From IMG/VR virus record IMGVR_UViG_3300042485_002191, positions 1-27,161 of that record: DNA of 27,161 nt; one strand, given 5' to 3'. The DNA is from a virus. Positions 1 through 7,584 of this stretch are shown here, one piece after another. The position numbers and the translations under genes were made by a program. The stretch's first letter is position 1; each line of letters begins with the position of its first letter. A model generated the notes under the pieces. It saw only the letters and a program-made list of their open reading frames with translations. It had not been told where the DNA came from and searched no databases.

Positions 1-508
1 CAACCAATAAAAAGAAACAATTATAACACAAAGGTCTAATGTTATCTAATTTACGATTGTTCAAATTTCCATCTAAAAAATCTATAAGTAATGGCATCTT
101 ACCATCCGTAATTCTTTCTTCACTAAATCCACAACTACTACATACTTTAGGAACATATCCACTTAAAAACAATTTATTTTTGAATTTGTGTAATGGATAA
201 TGTACATGTTTTCCTTCTATAATATCATCTATATTATACTTTTTGTTTTTAATTGCCTTTGCTTTTTCAATACCAATACCATATGGGTTTTTAAGGTTTT
301 CAAAAATACCATAAAGTTGTGCATATTTTTTGTAAGTGTTATAAGAAACACCTAAGCTTCTTGCAGCTTCAAATGCCGAACGTGATTTTTCTTGTGCAGC
401 TTTAATTTCCGATTCTAATAAAGGTCTTGCACCAATTCCTCTTTTACCTCTTGGTCTTTGTTCTAAATTTGGGAAAAAACTTTCTTGTTGAATTTCTTCA
501 TTTTCCAT
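1..508 (-). CDS. HNH-fold-like DNA-binding protein with lost catalytic histidines (partial, C-terminus off the window)
   Basis: Translating from the ATG at 508 gives 169 residues open to the window edge, so the C-terminus is missing. Residues about 45-62 (AARSLGVSYNTYKKYA) look like a helix-turn-helix. The C-terminal part resembles a zinc-bound HNH (treble-clef) module: CSSC at 123-126, then DFLDGN at 143-148, NNRKLDN, and CYNC at 161-164. In an active HNH enzyme the DF would be DH and the residue after the last CxxC would be H. Here both are Phe (144 and 165), while all four zinc cysteines remain. I infer a DNA-binding or regulatory protein derived from an HNH nuclease rather than a working endonuclease. 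It follows the kinase gene by 33 bases of A/T-rich sequence. The fold match is by motif recognition only. Confidence 0.7.
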   Translation of the reverse strand, partial: MENEEIQQESFFPNLEQRPRGKRGIGARPLLESEIKAAQEKSRSAFEAARSLGVSYNTYKKYAQLYGIFENLKNPYGIGIEKAKAIKNKKYNIDDIIEGKHVHYPLHKFKNKLFLSGYVPKVCSSCGFSEERITDGKMPLLIDFLDGNLNNRKLDNIRPLCYNCFFLLV

Positions 509-541
509 ACTAATAACTATTTAATTATAACTATAAGTATA

Positions 542-988
542 TCAAACAATTATTTTTATTAATTTTTTAAAAGTATCATCTGATGCATCGGATGTGTCTA
601 AATCTATAAAATATTCCGTAGGTGGTTCATAATCTAATGCAAACTTATCTTCTCTACCTCTAATCTTCTTAGTATGACAATATATCTCTTGTACTTTGCA
701 TTGAGACTTAAATTCGTCTCTTAAATGTTTATACGGACTAACTAAACTAATTACAACATCGTTTCCAGAATCGTCTAAAAACCTTGCAATATCAAATGCT
801 TTTTGGATATTCTTTTCTCTACCTTCTTTTGAATAATCTTTGTTTGGAAACAATTCTCTCAATTGGTCACCATCAATATGAAATACGGATTTTCTCCAAT
901 TTGCTTTATCTGTCTGTAACCACATTTGTAACTTCTTAGCCAGAGTAGTTTTACCACTTCCCGGCTGACCTGTGAAAAGGTATATCAT
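542..988 (-). CDS. cysC: APS-kinase-like (CysC-type) P-loop kinase
   Basis: The 148-residue product has a Walker A loop GQPGSGKT at 7-14 and several adenylylsulfate kinase hallmarks: HIDGDQLR at 37-44, the R57-x2-N60 pair in YSKEGREKN, SLVSPY at 81-86 and DYEPP at 119-123 followed by an IDLDT-like strand. APS kinase phosphorylates adenylyl sulfate at the 3' position to make PAPS. The protein is shorter than typical cellular CysC (about 200 residues). No sulfurylase or sulfotransferase is visible here, so sulfate activation is not established. A related role, such as phosphorylating another nucleotide or a nucleic-acid end, is possible. It starts 3 bases after the HAD phosphatase gene and is probably co-transcribed with it. 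The stop is TGA. Confidence 0.75.
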   Translation of the reverse strand: MIYLFTGQPGSGKTTLAKKLQMWLQTDKANWRKSVFHIDGDQLRELFPNKDYSKEGREKNIQKAFDIARFLDDSGNDVVISLVSPYKHLRDEFKSQCKVQEIYCHTKKIRGREDKFALDYEPPTEYFIDLDTSDASDDTFKKLIKIIV

Positions 989-991
989 AAC

Positions 992-1852
992 TTATTTCTT
1001 TTTTAATGCAAATTCTGCTGCTTTAAATGCCTTTGTGTCTTTATCGTATTTTAATGCTGAACTAACTTTAATCATTTTACCTGTATCTGGATTTTTAACT
1101 TTCTTGTCCAAATCTTTTGGTAGTAATGATTTCAAACTCATGTCATTTTTTTTAGGTTCAACTCGTTTGGTCACTTCCTTATCTTTTTGGGATTTCATAT
1201 CGGATTGTTTTGGGGGTGCAGGTATATCGTGTTTGACATGACTAACCTTCATTTTGATATTAGGATATTTGTCTTTAAGTTTATTTACTGCGGTAATGTT
1301 TTTATGAGAATCATCTATAAAAAATACATCATTATATCCTGCTTTAATTTTATCTTCAATCCAATCTGCTTTGTCTTGTGGGTTATTTGATGCCAATGCA
1401 ACTACATAAATTCCTTCCAATCCAATATCTTGTAAGTAATCCTTAACAGGTTTGTATGCAGCTCTTGCGGTTAATATCACCACCTTTCTTTCACCCTCTG
1501 CTCTTACAACTGTTTTTAATAATTTAGTAACACCTTTAATTTCTTGTGGTTGTTTAACTTGTTCGAAATCTGAAAAATCATAATTGTCTCCGTCTTTTGG
1601 TTCATATATTGCATATTCTCCAGGAGTTAATTTTGATTTTTTTCCGTCTTTACCTGTAATGTATATATGAGATTTTGTTTTAACCAATGTATCGTCAAAA
1701 TCAAATATTCTTAATTTTTTGGTTTCTTCTTCTTGCAATGGTGTAAATGCGTTTGCCATTGGGTTTCCGTAAATTTTACCCAACTCAATATTACGGCCGT
1801 CTAATTTTGCAAATCGTTGGCCAAAAAAGAATTCTTTAAGTAGATTAACCAT
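992..1852 (-). CDS. HAD-superfamily phosphatase with a C-terminal phage-type domain
   Basis: The 286-residue product has all HAD landmarks: motif I IFDFDDTL (nucleophile D51, general acid D53), motif II LTAR at 127-130, a basic region near K161 and motif IV FIDDS at 178-182. HAD enzymes remove phosphate through an aspartyl intermediate; the substrate cannot be read from the sequence. Residues 205-250 form a Lys/Pro-rich linker. The last 40 residues carry VKNPDTGKMIKVSSAL (252-267), a short NPxTG-type motif I recall from tailed-phage proteins, possibly an interaction module. The start overlaps the upstream gene by 8 bases (ATGGTTAA). The neighbouring P-loop kinase recalls the kinase plus HAD phosphatase pairing fused in T4 polynucleotide kinase, although the kinase motifs here are closer to CysC. 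Confidence 0.8.
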   Translation of the reverse strand: MVNLLKEFFFGQRFAKLDGRNIELGKIYGNPMANAFTPLQEEETKKLRIFDFDDTLVKTKSHIYITGKDGKKSKLTPGEYAIYEPKDGDNYDFSDFEQVKQPQEIKGVTKLLKTVVRAEGERKVVILTARAAYKPVKDYLQDIGLEGIYVVALASNNPQDKADWIEDKIKAGYNDVFFIDDSHKNITAVNKLKDKYPNIKMKVSHVKHDIPAPPKQSDMKSQKDKEVTKRVEPKKNDMSLKSLLPKDLDKKVKNPDTGKMIKVSSALKYDKDTKAFKAAEFALKKK

Positions 1853-2159
1853 TTAATTGTTTCTTAATAGGTTTTGCCTTTTTATGTAGTTCTTCGTTTT
1901 CTTTAGTAAGATATTCGACTTTAACACTCAATGCAGCCACTTCTCTAGTTAGAGTTAAAATCATATTACGAAGTTCATCCTTCTCTTTACCAGCTGCTTC
2001 TAATAATCCTTCTAATTTAGAAATTCTATCCTTACAATCGTGCCTGATAAACTCATCATCTCTTTCCTTACTTAGTGCTCTCTTTTCGTAGTATCTCCAA
2101 GCTCCAGTTCCACCCAATACGGTTATTGCCGTAATTAATACTGAATAAATGTTTTCCAT
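1845..2159 (-). CDS. Small membrane-anchored coiled-coil protein
   Basis: The 104-residue protein starts with a hydrophobic segment (about residues 5-22, VLITAITVLGGTGAW) that fits one membrane span. The rest is highly charged and helical, with heptad-like spacing of Leu/Ile/Val from about residue 45 to 95, suggesting a parallel coiled coil. There is no lipobox. The architecture (one N-terminal span plus long helix) resembles inner-membrane spanins of the Rz type, but other phage membrane proteins look the same and no partner o-spanin gene is adjacent. Its ATG overlaps the upstream stop by one base (TAATG), which suggests translational coupling to the virion-like gene 2159-2533. Function unknown. 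Confidence 0.65.
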   Translation of the reverse strand: MENIYSVLITAITVLGGTGAWRYYEKRALSKERDDEFIRHDCKDRISKLEGLLEAAGKEKDELRNMILTLTREVAALSVKVEYLTKENEELHKKAKPIKKQLNG

Positions 2160-2533
2160 TATTTTTCGTCTAATTTATGATAGCCGGTATTGGCTTGGTT
2201 AATAAATTGCATTGCCTGTGAGATATGGTCTTGTATCCAACCTGGTAAATTCATTTCTTGTTCTCCTATTTTACCTTTAAGTTCAGTTGCATTTCTAATA
2301 ATATCATCCAATTGACCACCTGCCATAGAAACTTCATGGTCTTGTGATTCAGGACCTTCATTTATTTTACTTTTAAGTAGTTCGGTCATCTTATTGTAAA
2401 CCTGTTCACCACCATCTTGACCATATCGATATGCTCCACCCAATTTTTCGTAAACTTTGATTTTATGTGCCATTGGCATATTTTTTTCATTTACGGCTTT
2501 CCACGCTTTTGGATTAGTTACTTCAAATTTCAT
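2159..2533 (-). CDS. Conserved phage protein, probably virion-associated
   Basis: The 124-residue protein has a characteristic C-terminal half: DHEVSMAGGQLDDII, then ATELKGKIGEQE, LPGWIQDHIS and a final helix ending in GYHKLDEK. I recognise this pattern (HEVxMAxxQL, IGxxE, W[IV]QxHI) from hypothetical or structural proteins of T4-like phages, where it is often found fused to or near virion proteins. It looks entirely helical, with no catalytic motif or signal peptide. It has its own 64-base intergenic upstream region, one of the few gaps in the window, so it may begin a separate transcription unit. The virion assignment rests on family memory and position, not on a visible functional motif. 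Confidence 0.65.
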   Translation of the reverse strand: MKFEVTNPKAWKAVNEKNMPMAHKIKVYEKLGGAYRYGQDGGEQVYNKMTELLKSKINEGPESQDHEVSMAGGQLDDIIRNATELKGKIGEQEMNLPGWIQDHISQAMQFINQANTGYHKLDEK

Positions 2534-2597
2534 ATTTTATAATTGTTGTATATACGGATATAAATATTGAAAAAATTTATAAGTAATAAAATATATA
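2534..2597 (-). promoter_or_regulatory. Intergenic region with a possible T4-type late promoter
   Basis: This 64-base A/T-only stretch is the largest gap in the left part of the window. On the minus strand it contains TATAAATT (2581 down to 2574), one base away from the T4 late promoter core TATAAATA and about 40 bases before the ATG at 2533. That position suits late expression of a virion-like gene. The AT content makes a chance match likely, so this is tentative. Confidence 0.25.
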
Positions 2598-3500
2598 TTA
2601 TATTATTTTATTCAATTCTTCTTCAAACATAGAGTAAGATTGTTTTTTAAATTCTTCTTTTCTATCAATTCTTTTTATTAAAGTATCATAGTGTTTTCTA
2701 TCTCTGTAAATATAATTCTCACAAACAATATAATTTTTCAATTTAAATTGGTATATTTGTTCTCCTGATTGATTTAGTTTTTCTATTGACCACATTAAAA
2801 ATGTATCATCTGGTCCATATGCACCCATTGATTCCGGTAAGGGTATTCTATCCAATAGTGGTTTTGATAATAAAGTAAACCAACCTGCACCGAATTTTGT
2901 TTTAGGTTGACCCGGAACATTGTTCAATACAGTTTCCAATTCAACATCACCAACTTCTCCACTATCTGCAAATGGATTGTTTGTTTTACAATAGTCCAAT
3001 GGTTTGTCTAAATAATTTTTATTAACTAAACAATCCCACGTAGTATCCCAATATTTAACTATTTCGGGTGTAATAAAATATTTGTCAACATCAGTATCAG
3101 TTTCTTTTAATCTATCTATACTTGCTTCCATATAATAAAGAATTTTATCATCGAAACAAATATCTGTATCTAACCAAATAAAGTGTGTTGCATCAATAGA
3201 CTCCATATGTGCATATCTTTTACATTGAAATGCTCCCATAATTTCTGGACGGATTTGGTATGTAGATTTACCGGCCCAATTAGTCAATGGTTTTAAAGAA
3301 TTAAATCTATCGATAAAAAATTGTTTATCTACTTTTGAATTTTCCCAATCAAATAAATAATCATCAACTGAAAGTGAAATGTAAAATTCATAATTCTTTC
3401 CATCTACGAATTTAGATGCTTTGTTCAAATCTACCAATACTCTTTCCAAATCATCCAACTCATGTGGCATTACGAATGATGTAATAACTATTTTTTTCAT
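2598..3500 (-). CDS. Probable GT-A-fold glycosyltransferase
   Basis: The 300-residue protein begins with a beta strand plus polar loop (KKIVITSFVMP) and has a clear DxD metal/sugar-nucleotide site in FIWLDTDICF (D111, D113). Later come a GAGWF segment near 208 and a PDDTF motif near 231, where glycosyltransferases of this fold often place the catalytic base. It should transfer a sugar from a nucleotide donor; donor and acceptor cannot be deduced. It overlaps the upstream glycosyltransferase by 4 bases (ATGA), is the last gene of the glycosylation island, and is followed by the 64-base gap. Confidence 0.7.
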   Translation of the reverse strand: MKKIVITSFVMPHELDDLERVLVDLNKASKFVDGKNYEFYISLSVDDYLFDWENSKVDKQFFIDRFNSLKPLTNWAGKSTYQIRPEIMGAFQCKRYAHMESIDATHFIWLDTDICFDDKILYYMEASIDRLKETDTDVDKYFITPEIVKYWDTTWDCLVNKNYLDKPLDYCKTNNPFADSGEVGDVELETVLNNVPGQPKTKFGAGWFTLLSKPLLDRIPLPESMGAYGPDDTFLMWSIEKLNQSGEQIYQFKLKNYIVCENYIYRDRKHYDTLIKRIDRKEEFKKQSYSMFEEELNKII

Positions 3501-4279
3501 TTATATTTGTTTTCTATTAAATTATTCAATTGTTCTATTCTATCATACTGATGAACCAATACATATGGTGTTTCATCTTTTGTATTTATAACCAATCCCT
3601 CCTTTATAGTTAGTTGTTGTTTTTCAAATCTTTTATTGGATTTCAAAGTATCCACTTGCATTGCAAAATCGGAATTTATTTCAATCTTATCTTTTAATAA
3701 AATATTATTAATGATTAGATTTAATGCACTTTGGTCGGTAAAATGTCTCGTATCACCGGCCTGTGATACCAACCAATTCAACATCAATAAATCTTTAACC
3801 GATTTATGTTTACCTGCGATTACACCAACATTTGCTATTGTATTTGTTTTTATTGATTCCCAAAAAATAGGGCCGAAACCTTCATGAATATTTTTGTGGG
3901 CCCATGGTTCATCTTCATTTTTGATACATTCGGATGCAACTATGATTTCGGTTTTAAGATTTATATTCAACCAATCTGATGGATTTGTCTGCCAAAAAAT
4001 ATCTCTTACATCCGTTGTAATAATATGATTCCATTGTCTATCGGTTGTATCTAAAAAATACCACATATCAATCAATCGTTTCATATGTGGATGACCTATC
4101 AGTTCTGCACCCAAGCACTCCCAACCTTTTAATGATAGATACTCAATTGTTTTATTTGGTAGATTATAACATATCATTATTTTATCACCAGCAAATCCAC
4201 AATCGTTTAAGGATTCTACATATATTTTAATCTTTTCTGGCATATAGTTTGCTATTGCCGATATAACTAAGTCTTTCAT
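3497..4279 (-). CDS. Probable GT-A-fold glycosyltransferase (DVRD type)
   Basis: The 260-residue protein has an N-terminal strand (DLVISAIANY) and, after IITT, the motif DVRDIFWQ at 90-97. This is the DxD-like signature of a family of small glycosyltransferases that also end with VHQYDR, present here at 242-247. An ADP/UDP-sugar-type donor is possible but not shown. The ATG lies one base after the upstream stop (TAATATG), a junction seen repeatedly in this window. No signal peptide or membrane segment is visible, so it should act in the cytoplasm. Confidence 0.7.
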   Translation of the reverse strand: MKDLVISAIANYMPEKIKIYVESLNDCGFAGDKIMICYNLPNKTIEYLSLKGWECLGAELIGHPHMKRLIDMWYFLDTTDRQWNHIITTDVRDIFWQTNPSDWLNINLKTEIIVASECIKNEDEPWAHKNIHEGFGPIFWESIKTNTIANVGVIAGKHKSVKDLLMLNWLVSQAGDTRHFTDQSALNLIINNILLKDKIEINSDFAMQVDTLKSNKRFEKQQLTIKEGLVINTKDETPYVLVHQYDRIEQLNNLIENKYK

Positions 4280-4280
4280 A

Positions 4281-4907
4281 TTATGGAATTAATAGTACAT
4301 CTCTACCACAATCAATGGAACTATAATCAAACATAATTTCCATATCTCGTATTAATTGCTGTTCCGTATCTTTGTACCAATTGGTTTCAAATAATATATA
4401 TGGTCTTTGATTTGTGTTACACATCCAATCAAGCATTCCACGTATCACATTAACATCATGTCCTTCGGTATCTATTTTTACAAAATTAACCTTTTCAATT
4501 TTATTTTCGTTCATCCATTCTGAAAATGTTACACAATTTATAGTATACTTTTCGTGTGAGTGTATTTCCATTCCCTCTTTATAAATCTTATTGTAACCAA
4601 AATTTTCATTAGATGCTAATATTGTAACTTCGGAAGTTTCGTTACCCAATGCTTTATCAACTACTTTTATATTTGAATATTTTTCAAATTTATTTTTACA
4701 TTCACTTACTAAATATGGTACAGGTTCAAATAATATGATATTTTCTAAAAAATCATATCCCAAATCATCTAATATCATTTTACTAAATAATCCCGTATTT
4801 GCACCCACATCTACGAATGTATCACCCTTATTTAGATATGGTTTTATCAAATCAACATTGGTTTGTATTTCGGGTCTTAGCCAATTTTCCCATTCATTTA
4901 AATCCAT
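4281..4907 (-). CDS. FkbM-family SAM-dependent methyltransferase
   Basis: The protein contains the SAM-binding motif FVDVGANTG (about residues 31-39), an acidic strand-2 end in LFEPV (59-63), and the FkbM signature VKIDTEGHD (143-151), whose Asp binds metal/substrate in related enzymes. FkbM enzymes usually methylate hydroxyl groups of sugars or polyketides, which fits the surrounding glycosyltransferases. A longer reading to 4943 would use TTG and overlap the upstream gene. The ATG at 4907 gives 208 residues starting MDLNEWENW and has an A/T-rich leader (AAATTATATAATATG), so I chose it. It lies 11 bases downstream of the preceding stop. Confidence 0.85.
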   Translation of the reverse strand: MDLNEWENWLRPEIQTNVDLIKPYLNKGDTFVDVGANTGLFSKMILDDLGYDFLENIILFEPVPYLVSECKNKFEKYSNIKVVDKALGNETSEVTILASNENFGYNKIYKEGMEIHSHEKYTINCVTFSEWMNENKIEKVNFVKIDTEGHDVNVIRGMLDWMCNTNQRPYILFETNWYKDTEQQLIRDMEIMFDYSSIDCGRDVLLIP

Positions 4908-4918
4908 ATTATATAATT

Positions 4919-5671
4919 TTATTTTTTTCCGTATTTTTGCCAATCGTTATGCATAAATAATCCTTCACCATGTGCTACTTTAAAATTTTGATTTGCCCAC
5001 CAAATGGCAACTTCACCTTCCGATGTGATGTGTCCATTATTTATAAATGGTGTAACACATTCTATATAAAATTTAGTATTAAACAAACACGGATTGTTTG
5101 TCCAATTACCATATCTACTCGATGCTATATAATAATCACCATCTTTTTGTATAAATTCAGGAAATCTTTCTTCTGGATTTTCAATCCAATGAATTGTATC
5201 CAATAAGTGTGGGTATTTCATTTTATAATACGCATCAACATATTCCAATTCTTTACCATTATACATATTATAACTAAACAATGGTGCACCCGGATGTTTT
5301 CTATGCCTATATCTAACACATTTAAAATCTTTACTTAAAAAATCCAAACCATCTTTTAATCTATTGTATGTTGTTTCTTTATCTTCAATTAAATTCCAAT
5401 CATGTTCTAATATTAGAAAATTTTCAGTTTCGGCATTTTGTGCTAATTTCAAAATACCCATTCCAATTCCAATATTTTTTTGTAAACCAATAAAATTTAA
5501 ACCAAAGTGAGTTGCTATTTGAATATCTTGTGTAGTTACTTCCTGAAATAAAATAGTAACATCATTTACCATATCAAATAAACCATTATTATGATATGTT
5601 GTTAATGTATCCACTAATACCTGTCCACTATGCCAAGATAATATACCTATACTAATTGGTAATTTTTCCAT
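4919..5671 (-). CDS. Family-2-like glycosyltransferase
   Basis: The 250-residue protein has the GT-A opening strand ISIGILSWHSG (6-16). The NIGIGMGILKLAQNA segment (66-80) matches the donor-binding N-x-G region of family 2 enzymes, and LILEHDW (86-92) takes the place of the usual DxD with an E-x-D version. The C-terminal half has aromatic segments such as VAIWWANQNF. The substrate cannot be inferred. The start ATG follows the preceding stop by 3 bases (TAATATATG). The altered DxD may mean a different metal geometry or a non-canonical donor. Confidence 0.7.
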   Translation of the reverse strand: MEKLPISIGILSWHSGQVLVDTLTTYHNNGLFDMVNDVTILFQEVTTQDIQIATHFGLNFIGLQKNIGIGMGILKLAQNAETENFLILEHDWNLIEDKETTYNRLKDGLDFLSKDFKCVRYRHRKHPGAPLFSYNMYNGKELEYVDAYYKMKYPHLLDTIHWIENPEERFPEFIQKDGDYYIASSRYGNWTNNPCLFNTKFYIECVTPFINNGHITSEGEVAIWWANQNFKVAHGEGLFMHNDWQKYGKK

Positions 5672-5674
5672 ATA

Positions 5675-6352
5675 TTATTTTTTAATATAACTTCCCCATA
5701 TAAAGAAGTTTGCATTTTTGTTATTAAATTCTTCCAAACCATTTTCAGCAATAGCATCTTTAATTACATCATATTCAGTTTCAAATCCATAAGGCCATTG
5801 CCAATATTCAGTTGCAATTTTCCAACTTTGTTCATCTTGTTTATAATCATGTAAAATAACAATGTCATCCTTTTTAAGATATTTAGAAAACTCATTAAAT
5901 TCTTTTGTTTTATTTCCACCATCACATATTAATAATGTTCTGCCAGGTTGTTTTATTAAATCTACAATTTCATTATAATATTTTTCTTCAAAACAATCTC
6001 CAATTCTAAAATCAATATCACTTCTTTGTTGTTTTGCCATATTAATTGATGGTTCAATATCATATGATGTAAAGTTTGCACCTTCTTTTTTAGATTCAAA
6101 AATATAACTAGATAATCCACCATTATAAGAGCCAATTTCAACTATATTATCAAAGTTACTTAAAAAATCTCTATTAAAAAATAAATAAATTCCCAATACT
6201 TGTGATATTTGAATACCATTGTAATAATTTAATCTATAAAATGGATGTGATGCATGCCAATTTGTAATTTCTGAAAATTGTATTTTATTACTTATATGAT
6301 TGTTCATTAAGTAATTTAACATTTGTGAATAAAAGTCAAAGTTTTCTTTCAT
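5675..6352 (-). CDS. Class I SAM-dependent methyltransferase (TylF/CmcI-like)
   Basis: The 225-residue protein shows a Rossmann SAM site EIGSYNGGLSS (72-82), an acidic residue after strand 2 in SYDIEP (96-101), and a strand-4/5 region LLICDGG (140-146) followed by DDIVILHDY (162-170). This D...HD layout resembles the macrocin O-methyltransferase and cephalosporin hydroxylase families, where the acids bind a metal beside the sugar hydroxyl. It is likely an O- or N-methyltransferase acting on a glycan or sugar nucleotide. The ATG is one base after the upstream stop (TAATATG), and the gene lies between two glycosyltransferases. The exact family is uncertain. Confidence 0.75.
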   Translation of the reverse strand: MKENFDFYSQMLNYLMNNHISNKIQFSEITNWHASHPFYRLNYYNGIQISQVLGIYLFFNRDFLSNFDNIVEIGSYNGGLSSYIFESKKEGANFTSYDIEPSINMAKQQRSDIDFRIGDCFEEKYYNEIVDLIKQPGRTLLICDGGNKTKEFNEFSKYLKKDDIVILHDYKQDEQSWKIATEYWQWPYGFETEYDVIKDAIAENGLEEFNNKNANFFIWGSYIKK

Positions 6353-6353
6353 A

Positions 6354-6980
6354 TTATTTATTTTTATTTTTTATTTTTTCCCATTCAATTCTATCATTCT
6401 CTTTTATTGCATTAAATTCTACAAGGTCGGAAGTTGTTGACATTTCGGTTACTATTGTAAAGTTATGCAATACCCATTTTGGATATGGATTAATTTCAGT
6501 CATAAAATCATCATTATACCAAACTTTTAATTCCTCCGGTATAGGAATCCAATATTTTTTTTGTGTTAATATAAATGAACCCCAACCCCACGGACGAATT
6601 CCTTCTAGTTTTGATAAACCAGGTATTTCATCGTAAGGTTTATTATAGTTATCGGATGCCTGGCCAACTATACCTTCTATTTGATTTACTAAAAATAAAC
6701 CCAATATGTTTGGATTGAAATTGATATCATCGTTACAAATTGCAATATGTTCATTTTTTGCAATCTCTACACCCAAATTCCAAGCTGGACTAACATATAT
6801 GTTTTCTTTAACCTGTATTAATTTTACTTTATCCAATGCTTCATAGTATTCAAAATATTTACTGGCATTATCTATTAAAATAATTTCATCTACAAATTCG
6901 GAACTAATTAAATCCTTCAATAATTGATGAATTCTATTTGATTTCCAAAGAGTTGGTATTATTACTGAAAATTTATTCAT
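6354..6980 (-). CDS. Family-2 glycosyltransferase
   Basis: The 208-residue protein is a compact GT-A enzyme: opening strand FSVIIPTLWKS (4-14), LIDNAS at 35-40, the acceptor-side segment VSPAWNLGV (63-71) and a DxD-type site ICNDDINF (81-88). This is the arrangement of small rhamnosyl-type family 2 transferases, but the sugar is not deducible. A GWGSFIL segment follows near 132. There is no transmembrane segment, so it should be cytoplasmic. It overlaps the upstream DUF3431 gene by 8 bases. Confidence 0.8.
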   Translation of the reverse strand: MNKFSVIIPTLWKSNRIHQLLKDLISSEFVDEIILIDNASKYFEYYEALDKVKLIQVKENIYVSPAWNLGVEIAKNEHIAICNDDINFNPNILGLFLVNQIEGIVGQASDNYNKPYDEIPGLSKLEGIRPWGWGSFILTQKKYWIPIPEELKVWYNDDFMTEINPYPKWVLHNFTIVTEMSTTSDLVEFNAIKENDRIEWEKIKNKNK

Positions 6981-7584
6981 TTATATCATAATTTAAATCA
7001 AAAATATATGGTTCCAATCTTTCAATTACCCAAGGGGCTTGTTCATTTGTTTCTAATATATTCAAAACTTTTTTATAAAAGTTAAGTGGTCTTTTTTGTA
7101 TATGTTGTTTTGTTGCACAAAAATGACCAGTTGGAGTAAATGTTATCGTATCAGGACAATCCGATTTAAATAATTGATTCCAAATAGTTGGAATATCTAA
7201 ACCCTCATGATGTGGTGCACCATTTTTATCACAGGTTAATTTTCCACCATATTGAGTACAATAAAACCAACATTCTTCAAAATCTTGTACCGCGTTTTGC
7301 TTTAAAGTTTGAATATTACCATTCATAATATCAATATAATTGTGAACATGGTCTTGAAAATAATCCTGTGAGGTGAACGTATAGTTTGCCAAGTTATTGT
7401 AATTATTAACAATATGATAAAAGAATGTATGAACATCTCTACCAACATTATTTTCTAAATAGATTTCATCAGCTAAATCATAATTAGTACCTTTTCTATA
7501 AACTGTTACTTTTATGTCTTTATTTAAATTATTTATCCAATAGTGATAATCTCTATCATATGCCGATATAACTACTTCTTTCAT
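6973..7584 (-). CDS. DUF3431-like protein
   Basis: The 203-residue protein carries the core signature of DUF3431: NNVGRDVHTFFYHIVNNY (45-62), then NLANYTFTSQD, matching the family pattern N.GRE.hTYL.hI..nY..L...t.F.Q. The biochemical role of the family is not known to me; its members are common in fungi and also occur in bacterial sugar loci. Its place inside a glycosylation island, with a 4-base overlap (ATGA) with the RmlD-like gene upstream, suggests a role in glycan processing or transfer. A conserved E/D-rich C-terminus (RLEPYIFDLNYD) follows an aromatic region. No signal peptide is visible. Confidence 0.65.
   Translation of the reverse strand: MKEVVISAYDRDYHYWINNLNKDIKVTVYRKGTNYDLADEIYLENNVGRDVHTFFYHIVNNYNNLANYTFTSQDYFQDHVHNYIDIMNGNIQTLKQNAVQDFEECWFYCTQYGGKLTCDKNGAPHHEGLDIPTIWNQLFKSDCPDTITFTPTGHFCATKQHIQKRPLNFYKKVLNILETNEQAPWVIERLEPYIFDLNYDINE

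Noticed and set aside
2559-2566. Exact TATAAATA on the plus strand, as a late promoter.
   Set aside because: It points away from the nearby minus-strand gene and no plus-strand gene follows; chance match likely.
2585-2612. Perfect 9-base A/T-only inverted repeat (AATAAAATA / TATTTTATT) around the stop of the last glycosyltransferase gene, as a possible terminator.
   Set aside because: The stem has no G-C pairs and would be weak; such repeats are expected in AT-rich sequence.
4908-4943. Twelve-residue N-terminal extension of the FkbM methyltransferase from TTG.
   Set aside because: It overlaps the upstream gene by 25 bases and adds Lys-rich residues not expected before the domain; ATG at 4907 has a better leader.
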